64,000 nucleotides of DNA from Balanoglossus misakiensis (Eukaryota; Hemichordata), in NCBI GenBank assembly GCA_040954595.2, contig CM082578.2, forward strand, positions 11,346,001 to 11,410,000, written 5' to 3'. Made by a program: the position numbers and the translations under genes. The notes under the pieces were generated by a model, which worked only from the letters and a program-made list of their open reading frames with translations, was not told where the DNA came from and did no database searches. This document shows, in pieces, positions 1 through 10,200 of the stretch. Position 1 is the first letter of the stretch. Every line of letters begins with the position of its first letter.

Positions 1-623
1 GGCTCACCTGTAACACCTGCTTAACTCATTAATTATGTGCATACCTAATTCCGGGCTAACTATTAGGGCTAGAGGTTTTGTTCTTGTGGGACATGGACCA
101 GTATGGGATCAAAACTTTTTGCCCAAATTTTGGGTGACCTCAGGTGACCTTTGACCTACTTTCCTATATCTCGGCATCCACAGCAGGTACAGACTTGGCG
201 TTTGGAGGGTTGTGACTAAAATTGAAAAGACAAAATTGGGGGTCACCTGTGACACCTGCTTATCTCATTAATTATGTGCATACCTAATTCCAGGCTAACC
301 AATAGGGCTAGAGGTTTGATTTTGTTTGAACATGGACCAGTATGGGGTTAAAATTTCTTGCCCAATTTTGGGTGACCTCAGGTGACCTTTGACCTACTTT
401 ACCGTATCTCGGCAACCCATGCAGATACAGCCTTGGCATTTGGAGGCATGGAACTCCTAATGGAGCCTTATACTTTACCTCATTAATTAAGTGCATATCT
501 AATTCTAGGCGAACCAATAGGGCTAGAGGTCTGGTTTTTGTTGGACCTGGACTAGTATGGGGTCAAAAATTTTTGCCCAAATTTTGGGTGACCACATATG
601 ACCTTTGACCTTTGGCTTAAGCT
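1..623. repeat. Tandem repeat, unit about 240 bp, about 2.6 copies
   Basis: Three successive copies share the same order of landmarks: a CTCATTAATTA(T/A)GTGCATA block near 25, 265 and 480, then AGGGCTAGAGGT, then GACC(A/T)G(G/T)A(C/A)(C/T)AGTATGGG, then a TTTTGGGTGACC block followed by repeated TGACCT half-sites near 125, 368 and 588. The first two copies are about 240 bp apart and the third is shorter. The array runs off the left edge of the window, so its full length is unknown. It lies in the intron before the terminal LIM exon at 799. Confidence 0.85.
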
Positions 624-798
624 TGTGCCCGTCATCGCTGCTTGCAGCTATATTTTGTCATGTTTTTGCCATGTACTGCGCGGCGCTCCGGTCCGTCTGG
701 ACCCGCGGTTGTGTGTGTGTGTCTGTCTGTGTGCCCGTCTTTAACAGTTTGTTCCACTGAATGATAACGTGGTAAATCGATGCTACTTTCTGTTGCAG

Positions 799-873
799 GG
801 ATGCAAACGTCCACTGGAGGCAGGTTCGTTTTACAAGAAGGATGACAAGCCCTACTGCGAGAAATGCAAATAA
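799..873 (+). CDS. Terminal exon of a LIM-domain protein (3' fragment)
   Basis: After a TTGCAG acceptor, 24 codons in phase 0 read GCKRPLEAGSFYKKDDKPYC and then EKCK and a TAA stop at 871-873. This is the second half of a LIM zinc finger, with the C and paired C-x2-C ligands that close it, so it is the C-terminal end of a LIM protein whose earlier exons lie left of the window. The exon begins at the same point in the LIM fold and in the same phase as the last exon of the LIM gene at 3639-5547, which makes tandem paralogy likely. An AATAAA at 1232-1237 is a plausible polyadenylation signal. The family within the LIM group (PDZ-LIM/Enigma-like, paxillin-like or other) cannot be decided from 24 residues. 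Confidence 0.85.
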   Translation, partial: GCKRPLEAGSFYKKDDKPYCEKCK

Positions 874-2320
874 GCAGCAGAACGTGGCGCCACCAACGGT
901 GAATACTGTCACCAAACGTATTTACCAATGGGCACCCCAGCTATAGAAATCAGTACTGTACTGACAGCATACAAACACCTGTATACAGATTCATTAGATC
1001 ACATTCTTCTTTTGATTTTTGCACTTCAATATCGGTTTTACGCAATCAGAGATATGATATATAACGTATATATACGTTCACGTATATCTCATTGGGCCTG
1101 ACTGCTACTAGCGTCGATCAGTCCTCGTTGGGTTTTAATTCAGTCACTCGATTAGTTCATAGATGCCAATGAGCTCAATTAATTAGACATTTACGAAACA
1201 TGTTTAACACTTTTTTTCCCAACTAAACTGAAATAAAGCTATTTAGTGCAATTATGACAAAGTCAAATCAATTATCTCTTGACGGGAACATTCTAATGGA
1301 ATTGGACTAGTCACTTTTAATTTTCTTTTCTATACAAGCAAGACAATCACATATCCCAACCAAAGGTTTGCATTATACACGGGCTTTATACACTCTGATA
1401 GGCATTAAACGCTGTCCAATGAATCAAAGCTTTAATGTTTATGAATTAATCGTATTAACGTCTTACGACGGTTATTACGGCTCAATGTTACGCTATGAAA
1501 AGTATGTAAATTTAAGTTTGAAGTATAAATAACTTGTATTTAGAAGATATCGATATGTTTCTGACGTAGAAACAAATAAATAAATGTAATTTTCCCGGCA
1601 TCGCGTATTTTAAGTTGTCTATATTTCATGAAGCTGTGTTCTCCGTTTCCTAACTATCATTTGGCTACGATGGGTCGAAGGGCAGCGCTGTGTGACGTAT
1701 CTTTACTGAAACCGTGCCACGACTTACCAACATTCGTGACGTCACAGATCTATGCGTGAGTGCGTACTTCGAGAGTTCGTAGACCCCAAAATACACGGTA
1801 CAATGTCTCAACTTGTCGGGACAGAGCACATATCCTAATATTCCACGCACGGGGGGGGGGGGGGGCGTGGGGGAGGGTGGGAGGTATTGAAGGAGAGAGA
1901 AATAGAGAGATGTCACAACAAAGATTACCGGGAAAATAGTTTTAAAATTTATGTTTCAAATGATCTGTCTGAACTAGTAAATACATTAAAAGCAACGTTG
2001 CAAAATGGTTTCTACATAATAAAAAAAACTCCTTCGAAATATTAAATTTGTTATTCGTCACGGACAGACGAGCGAATTGATGATATTCGTCATCACATAG
2101 ATGAGTCACCCGTACGGCCGGACATATATACATCGTCACTACCACCGCGGAGACTCTTAGACCCTTCGAACTGGTGATCACCCGACCTTTGCACATGGGT
2201 ACATCCGTGAAGAGCCCAGGACAGCGACATCCCAGCCACCGCCACTCCCTTTATTTAGTGCGTCAAATACGTTGCATGACCCCGAGAGTGGTGTGGGCGG
2301 GGACCGTGGAAACGGTGCCG
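874..2320. other. 3' UTR and intergenic DNA between two LIM genes
   Basis: No ORF here resembles a protein family. The stretch contains the probable 3' UTR of the upstream LIM gene (AATAAA at 1232-1237) and a run of 15 G at 1851-1865 followed by G-rich sequence. No RNA gene or mobile element was recognised. Confidence 0.5.
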
Positions 2321-2327
2321 TATAAAT
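2321..2327 (+). promoter_or_regulatory. Possible TATA box for the three-LIM gene
   Basis: TATAAAT follows a GC-box-like GTGGGCGGGG at 2292-2301. A TTCAGTCT initiator-like element lies at 2365-2372, somewhat farther than the usual 30 bp. The first coding exon of the LIM gene is preceded by a good acceptor (ends 3621), so a non-coding first exon must lie upstream and this region is a candidate. A GTAAAA near 2408 could be its donor. Support is weak without transcripts. Confidence 0.25.
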
Positions 2328-3638
2328 TTACATTCTGTTACTTCCCAATCCAGCCCAGAGGCAATTCAGTCTAACTTCCAACGTCGCTGAGGACGACTTA
2401 TCGGATTTGTAAAAAAAAATCGTCAAACGGAGCAACGAACCAAGTCTCTGAGGCTATTACTATCATCATATAGATCATATCCACTTGACACAGGTGCGTA
2501 CATTATTCATTATATTCGCAGCTTCCAAGGAGTGACCGAAAAGGATAATTTTCATAATTTTATTCACAGAATACAGACAAGAGACAAGCGAGACGTTTAC
2601 ATTTAGTTTAAGCGCAGACAGTCTGTGGTTTAAGAGGTTATGAAAAAAAGGTTGTCTGTAACGAGTACACAAATAATGCACTGAACAACGATTACTGAAA
2701 CAGCGTTTGTTTTGGTCTGATAACATTTGTCATGGCCCGCAGTCCCTGTCGATCCAGGGACACTTTTGGAAAGAGGCATTACATTCAAATTCATTTTCAA
2801 TTCCAGCCTGTAGAAATGCGACGGCAGCAAAGACAAAACGACCTGGATGTTACTTCATTTAAGGTTATTATAGGTTATTCCCCGTAGACACGCAATCCTG
2901 AACACTAAGTAATTATTGACTATGGCACAATTCCAAAAATGAATCAGCCGGTAACAATGGGATTAACTGTACCTAGACAAAAACTACACATTATTGTCAG
3001 CTGACAAGAAACGCTTGTACAGGATATGCTAGGAAGATTTTAATGTTTTCCTCATTCAGAGGTAAAAGCTCCCATGACAGGCAATTTTTCCCTCCTTTGG
3101 AAAGATTCAATCAGCCTCGTACAGCTGCTTTAATCCGAATGTCGAGATACATATTTCTTTTGTATACTGTATACACGTTCTGCATACCAATACGGTTACA
3201 GCTAACAATCGACCCATCGACAGTCACATCCGTTTCCGTCGGTGCCCATGGTTAGTCTGTCAGAGTCCCTGGCTTGTTAAATTTGAATGGCATTTTGAAG
3301 TCAATCGTTTCAGATTTTTTACAAAAAACAGTGCATAGACAGTAATATTGCAAACAAATTCCCGGGGCTTCATTTTACATTGATGTAATTTTTACAATAC
3401 ATCGCGCCGACAAAAAAGCAGGTGTTCGCAATCATTTTGTCATTCATTGTGCAGTGACGAGTGATGACAAGGATTGCTATGAATATCTGACACAAAGCAG
3501 CTGATGATCATGCGCATAACTGTACATGTCTTTGGTCAACCTTGCGTGTCAGGGTCTCTGTCACACACCTCTTGCGAAAGCTGGCTGGTTTTATTTCAAA
3601 GACTTTTCGTTGCCTTTCGCAGAAACAAGTCACTCACA

Positions 3639-5547
3639 ATGTCTTTGGTGTGTTTCAACTGTAACGAAGAAGCCTAGTAAGTATGAACACTTGCATGTTT
3701 GTATTTTTGTTCTGTGTAACTCTTCACATTGTCTTCACATTGTCTGGCAGACGACACTGAACACACTAAATGTCTCACCTTCCGATCTAGCTGACCCTAT
3801 TACTGGTGGAGTCTCTCCCCCCCTCTCTCTCCCTCTCTTGCCAGTTTAATATAATAAATATTTGAATTTTTAAATGAGACCTAATCAAATGCCGAAATAT
3901 TGAGTTTGCTGACAGTTGGAATTGTCTTTCCTTTGACTGTGAAACAATAATACCTTCAGGACAACAAGTAAATGATAATAACCTTGCCATCAAACCAAAA
4001 CAAACACAGACAGACAGATACAGATACACACTTCTTATCCCAATTTTTCAAATGTTATTTACTGATGTTCGTGTGTTCCTTCTAGTGGCATGGTAATCAC
4101 AGCGTTGGGTCACAAATGGCACCCGGAGTGTTTCACCTGCAGCCACTGCGGTGATGACGTCACCGGCAAGGTCTTCCACCGAGGCGTGGACGGCAAACCG
4201 GTCTGTGACGCGGACTTCAAGAAAAGAAATGCGCCGCTGTGTGCCGGCTGCAAGAAGCCTATCACCGGGGTGAGGAAGGCGGGCCGGCTTTCAGTGCCAA
4301 CAAAACCAGCGTCGCAATTCGCGACATAGATACTGGAATGCGAAACTCCAGATAAATTTCGGTGCATGTATCGCTCATGCTCGTAAACTTTCTCAAGCAG
4401 GCCACAGTGCAATCGTATACGTATCCTGTATACATAACACACTCGCCACGACAACAGAATTTTATTGTCGAATATTATTGACCAACGTGTTGATTCTCTT
4501 ACTACAGGATGTGCTCGGGGCATTGAATTCCAAGTGGCACACGGGTTGTTTCGTGTGCACAGAATGTCGCAGACCCCTACGGCAGAAGCAAATCTACACG
4601 CGCGAGGGCAAACCTTATTGCCAAGAAGGTGAGCGGACTCAAAACGAGTTCTTCAAAATGTTAGTGTCATGTCGTCTGCATCTTATCTCGCGGGGGTGGA
4701 AGGAGAACACATTTGCTCGGTAAATTTATTCTGTGTGTATTCATGCAATGCAGAAGAGGGCAGAACAGTCTCTGGTGATTTCCTTTAGAGAATGGAGAAT
4801 GTGTGACCATGTCGAGATAAGATACAGACCACTTTTGTCACCGACCGCAAAGCTTCTGCATAATAACTCTTCCGAATCTGCATTGTGTATGGGATCTTCG
4901 CTTCAATGAACTGTACAAAACCATCGCACAGAATATTTTGACCGGTGCAATACGTCATAAACTGTTTCTCTAATACTTTTGGCAGATTTCGAAAAACAGT
5001 TCCTCGGCGGAAAGAAAATCCCTCAACAGTGCTACGGGTGCAAAGGGACAATTAGCGGCCAGTGGGTTGACGCGATTGGACAGATATGGCACCCACAATG
5101 CTTTGTTTGCAAGGTGAGTCTTTGCAAGATACGTCTTTCAAGCCAGAGTCGCCACAAAACAGCCATAAAAAATTATTCTTATTTTTTTATAGTATTATAT
5201 AATTTATTTCATGAAATAGCTCTGCATTGTTATTTATTTGATAATGGAAACAAGCCACCTGCACCTCTCCGTGGTTGTACGAGTGCATCTATCAATCACC
5301 AGTGTCCCCGATGACGATGTCCCATGACATCACTTATATGCAGATTCCCGTGGACACTGAAATGTTATAATCATGAAACCTTGATACACTCGGTATCTTC
5401 TGGTTCATATAGATAACCCTTTTATCGTAATTTCAGGACTGCAACCAAACTCTTCAAGGCGAATCGTGTTTCAAGGAAGAAGGACATCCGTACTGTGCTA
5501 AATGCGCCATGAAAGCTACCAGCGAGGCCTGTGAGGGCGCCGAGTAA
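3639..5547 (+). CDS. Small three-LIM-domain protein, 193 aa, five coding exons
   Basis: Coding exons: 3639-3676, 4086-4269, 4508-4628, 4986-5113 and 5437-5547 (582 nt). The start ATG opens MSLVCFNC, whose C-x2-C is the first ligand pair of LIM1; the 16-residue spacing to the next His and the H-x2-C fit the LIM consensus, so the start sits directly at the domain. LIM1 is about residues 5-55, LIM2 about 64-116, LIM3 about 129-180, each with a full set of eight zinc ligands (the last ligand is Asp in LIM1 and LIM2, Cys in LIM3). The order and linker spacing recall the C-terminal LIM triplet of Enigma/PDLIM5-7 proteins, but there is no PDZ domain: the protein is LIM-only. LIM domains bind proteins, commonly at actin structures or in the nucleus. 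An AAACAAG stretch after the acceptor at 3621 is 5' UTR. Paralogous to the gene ending at 873. Confidence 0.88.
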
Positions 5548-5753
5548 AAAAGAAGATCCCGAGGCCAGGGGTATAATCTAATTTATGCCTCACAGCCTCG
5601 TGATCGGTAGAGGTTTAATCGCGGTATAAGTTATTTCATAGCTCGTTGAGCTAGTTCGGATTTTACAAAGACATTTACAGAATCGCAGTCATGGAAGCGA
5701 GACCCAGGAAGCTCCTTGTCGGTGAAGACAGGAGAGTGGGCGTATCGTTTATT

Positions 5754-5905
5754 CCCCCACTGCATTTTTTGCTTCCGCCGAAACACGGAGTTTAAATATT
5801 GCTTGTCCCACTCTAGGTTTTGGTTACGCCGAAACATGGGAAAAATGTGTTTTAATACTCATTTTCACTCCAGATTTCGCTTCGTAAACACCGAAAGATG
5901 ACATT
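5754..5905. repeat. Degenerate short tandem repeat in LIM gene 3' flank
   Basis: About two and a half imperfect units of roughly 55-60 bp, each with CCCACT or TCACTC, a T-rich stretch, then (C/T)(T/A)(T/C)CGCCGAAACA(C/T)GG or a decayed form. It lies about 200 bp after the stop codon of the LIM gene. No coding potential was recognised. Confidence 0.4.
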
Positions 5906-5959
5906 TTGGGACAAACTCGGACTTTCTTGTGACACGGATTATATATGTATACGGATTAC

Positions 5960-6036
5960 TAGCTCTGCGTGGCAGGGCTGTGTTGTTGGTGAGTGGAGGT
6001 CTCGCCGTAACAACACAGCCCTGCCACGCAGAGCTA
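5960..6036. mobile_element. 77-bp foldback element with 28-bp perfect arms and 9-bp flanking direct repeats
   Basis: Arms 5960-5987 and 6009-6036 are perfect reverse complements (outer ends TAGCTCTGCG and CGCAGAGCTA), separated by a 21-nt loop. The 9-mer ACGGATTAC occurs immediately outside both ends, at 5951-5959 and 6037-6045, as expected for a target-site duplication. This is the structure of a very small foldback or MITE-type insertion. The arms have no mismatch, so the insertion looks recent or is maintained. Confidence 0.8.
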
Positions 6037-6691
6037 ACGGATTACCTTTTTAAAGGGAAAATGTATGGATGGTGGCAATCAGTTTGTGCGCAGTCACTCC
6101 ACATATTGTAAACTAAGGTGGGACTCACGCGCAATGCTATAAGGTGGATATATGTTTCGTGACCTGCACTTTCTGTGCTATTATGGTCATTTACCTATAG
6201 GATTTTATATTGCTGTTTCTTTGAATATTTTACTTGAAAACGACGGGAGAACGGACAGAGGACAGAGTTGCTTTTTATTCTCAACCACAAGCTATTGTAC
6301 TTTTATTTTCACAGTGTATAGTGGATATAAAGTTAGTTTTAATCCATTAAAAGATGTTGGAAAATAGGCAATCGTTTTCCCGTCCTTGTCTTTCCTCCTC
6401 GTTGCGAGAGGGCGCTGTGGTCCCAAAATTGCGTAAGATGACATCAAATGAACTTTGACCTCAATCAGGTCAGCTGAGGACGAAGACTATGAAGTTGTGT
6501 CGATAAATGGTGCATACATACATTCCTGCATCATGATCAGTGTGTGGAAAGAAATGCTAAATTCTAATGTCATCATATAGTCTCTCTGGTACTCTCCACT
6601 CACCAAAACGTGACAAAAAATCTCTTTTTGTGATGCATTGAACCAGTGGTAAGTCGAGGAAAATTAGGTAGGTCACGTCTACCCTTACTAG

Positions 6692-6742
6692 TCAACAACT
6701 CGAAGCCCTATGTGACTGAAAACTGGGGCTTCGAGTTGTTGA
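6692..6742. repeat. 17-bp perfect inverted repeat
   Basis: Arms 6692-6708 (TCAACAACTCGAAGCCC) and 6726-6742 are exact reverse complements with a 17-nt spacer. It lies between the LIM gene and the first SLC26 gene. It could be a foldback remnant or a structured RNA element if transcribed; no target duplication was seen. Confidence 0.7.
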
Positions 6743-6951
6743 TTTACGAGCTTGTACGAATGGACCTCTTCCATGCCATACGGACGAAGCGTTAGTCAGT
6801 TTCTAGGGTCGGGATTGGTTGGGATTGTCGAAATAGGGATAGTAATTCCCAGGCTGAGTGTAGTAGGGTCCTTGAGAGTCAACACAACGATCACTGGGTG
6901 ACCGTGGGACACTGGGAAGGAAGGGGCTAGGAGATCACATGAAGCAACCAC

Positions 6952-6976
6952 GGGGGGGGGGGGGGGGGGGGGGGGG
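6952..6976. repeat. G homopolymer, 25 nt
   Basis: An uninterrupted run of G upstream of the first SLC26 coding exon. Its length is likely polymorphic and sequencing-sensitive. Confidence 0.9.
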
Positions 6977-7211
6977 TGTCACATCTATAGAACATGTACA
7001 TGCGTAAGCCCTCTTATAAAACAGCATAATACAAGGTTGCGTGATTGCATCACAGGGCTACCTCATGTATCTTGGGATTTGAGCGGCCATGCAGACAACT
7101 AATGAAATGTCAATGGGGGTATATATTACCAGACAATCAATCTGTTCATCATGTTCACAGGAACTATAGTCTCAATATATTAATCACACTCTATTGCATT
7201 CTACAGTCACA

Positions 7212-10200
7212 ATGCCAAGGAAAGATTATGATGATCGGCAGGGGCCGCTCATCTACCATGTATCAAGACGTGTGTACTCGGAGAGCAAATTTCATGAAGG
7301 TTATCAGGCACCGTCCAGGGATCAACCCACCCTGCTTCAGCGCGCCGGCAAATACGTCAAAAAGCAGTGCATGTGTTCTCCTTCGTGTCTGAAGAACTTC
7401 GTTCTGTCCAAAATACCGATTCTCGATTGGTTGCCCAAGTATCAGATCCGAGAGGATTTACTTGGCGACGTTCTTGCTGGATTTACCGTGGCGGTCATGA
7501 ACATACCTCAGAGTAAGTCTCCATGATATGTCCCTACCTGTTGATACAGCACAAGTTACCTGTCCATCACCATGCATCATCAAAATTGTATCGACAGGTT
7601 AATTGTCGATCGTCATTGGCTCATCATATTGCCTAAGATGGCATTTAACATTGGGATAGGTGATTGTATACACACGTGTGTGTCATTGCACAGTGTGAAT
7701 TTGCATATTGTTGACTCCTAGCTGCTTCTTTTTCATTACAGGTATGGCGTTTTCCCTGCTGGCTAACGTGTCTCCGATCTCAGGTCTCTGTGTGTCCTTT
7801 TTCCCGGTCTTGGTCTATGCATTCTTTGGTACGTGCAGACACATGGACTTCGGTGAGCATGACATATAATGTTTGCTGTCTGGCGAGGGATGCTTTTCCC
7901 TCTCTTGTATGTTTAGTCACAGTCACACGATCAGTTAAGTTTACAACGATCATGACCAGAGTGAAATTGCATGATGCTGCAGAGTTGGATCCATGTGTCT
8001 TGATGAAAAGAGGAAGTATGTACAAATGTGGCCGCGCGTATTATCATTTCACTTGAAGTACATTCTGCTCTTGTAGGTACATTCGGAGTTGCCAGTCTGA
8101 TGTCAGGGTCGGCCATCGTCAGAGTAGTGGGTCCACCACCTCCGGAGGAGCCAACAATGTCCGTCAACGTCTCTGCTGTGTTCCACAATATCAGCAATTC
8201 AACTGAAGATGGTGGTGGTGGTGGTGGTGGTATGGACAGAGAATTTGATTACGAATATGAGAAGCTGTTGGCAACAGCGGCATTGACCTTGATGGTTGGA
8301 TTAATACAGGTCAGCGAACCAGATATATAAATTGGGTAATTTTTGGCTGCCTGACAACAGGACAAACCAAGCAAAAATGCAGAGGTTTTACAAAACTGCC
8401 AGTATTTTAAACTGTCGTTTTCTGTCACTCAGATTATTTTATATCTGCTGCACATGGGTTTTGTGACTGTGTACTTGTCGACTCCATTAGTGAGAGGGTT
8501 CACGACGGGTGCAGCCTGTCACATCTTTACAAGTCAAATCAAGTACCTGTTTGGATTGGCACCCTACATTCCACTCTACTCGGGACCTTTCGCTTTGGTT
8601 TATGTAAGTACAAAAAAACTAACACTGAGTAGAGACAGAGATGTACAGATACGGTATTGGTCATCTGTTTTGATTGACATCTTGACCATGGTTAATTGGA
8701 ATGTTCTTGAGGACATTGCAATTATCTCATCACTGTGTGATTACAACACACACCAAGACTAGTGTCCGTATCAGACACGCAGTCAACTTTGGCTAACATG
8801 ATGACGTGATTGCAGTCTTCAAAGAAAAGTATGAATTGAGATAGCCTGTGACATCTGCTCTTCCCCTGCTGTGCTCTCCATGGGAAGAAGGGGGTAGTGG
8901 AGTGAAAGCAACTGTGCAATAGTGTTCAGTCTTGTGAGTATACATTGTGCAGTGCTAATTCTGTCTCAAATCTGTCACATGGCACCTCTTTCAGACGTAC
9001 ATCGCCATCTTCAAGAACATTCCAAACTGCAACTACGTTGAAGTGCTTCTGTCCCTGAGCTGCGTCGTGGCGCTCGCCTCCTGTAACTACCTCGCCGAGA
9101 CATACCGGAAAAAGATCCGGTTCACGGTGCCCACAGATTTGTTGGTCGTCATCGTCGCAACGGGGATATCGTACTCCATGGACCTTGCAGAAAACCACAG
9201 TGTGGACATCGCTGGCGACATTCCCACCGGGTGAGTTGCGGTGTCTGATTTAATACTAGGAGGGATGTGACAGCGAGTTCCAATACAGAGCTAGTCTGTG
9301 AAGGATGATTTCAAAGCAAGGTGACACGGAATTTCCATTATGCAAAACATTAGCTTTTACGAAGAAAATGCATTGTCATAGTCAGTCTGTCAGTCAGACA
9401 ATCAAATAATCAATCAATCGAGCAAGCAAGCAAGCAAATTTCATCAGTTATCAATCATTTTGTTCGTGACCCTTGAACCCAAGTTGGACGAAAAACATCT
9501 GAATGACATCATTAGGTAACCGGGGGTCAAAATCTCAGTAATAGACATAATGATTTCCAATCACTTTCTCTTTCTTAAACTTTGTGCACACAGCATACCA
9601 GCACCAGTGATACCACCTGGTAAATACGTGGTTGCCCTGATTGGAGACGCATTTGCAATTGCCATCGTTATATTTTCTGTGTCTGTTTCCATGGCAACCA
9701 TTTTTGCAAAGAAACACGACTATGAAGTTGACTCTAACCAGGTGAGTTGCGTGAAGTTTTTGAGTTCATAGATTTGTGTTGGATCTGTAATTCATATTTG
9801 TTGGGAACGAAATTGAGAATTCACAAAATATCTGCCAAGGTCTGCCCTGAAATTTGTATGGAATACTTGTGAGCTTCCCAGGATGGAAATGAAGACAATT
9901 TGTATTGGTCAACATCATCCCCCAAAGAAAACATTAATTTTCACATGATAGTACAATTTTTGAATAAAGCTATGACCCTCAGTGCTCTGTTTATCTTGCA
10001 GGAACTGCTAGCCTATGGCCTGGCAAATTTTATCAGTTCATTTTTCACCTGTTTTGCTTCGTCATGTTCTCTGTCCCGAACGTTGATCAAAGAAAGCAGT
10101 GGTGGCAAAACCCAGGTGAGTCAGCCATCTTTAAAATGACAAAATCTACAGATACTTTTTCTATACCAACACTGGGGTTGTCAAACCAGTGTTCTCCTAT

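Larger units (their letters stand above)
5548..7205. other. Intergenic DNA between LIM and SLC26 copy A
   Basis: Holds the LIM gene 3' flank, the 77-bp foldback element, a 17-bp inverted repeat, an AGAGGGCGCTG motif near 6407 and the G run. No further gene is supported. The first SLC26 coding exon is preceded by a CTACAG acceptor ending at 7206, so a non-coding SLC26 exon and promoter probably also lie here, but I could not place them. Confidence 0.5.

Noticed and set aside
632-928. Minus-strand frames over the terminal LIM exon
   Set aside because: They overlap the plus-strand LIM exon, which has zinc ligands, an acceptor and a stop in phase. The minus frames are shadows with no family similarity.
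2475-2836. Minus-strand frames of 83 and 68 codons between the LIM genes
   Set aside because: No family resemblance and no splice context; typical of random AT-rich frames.
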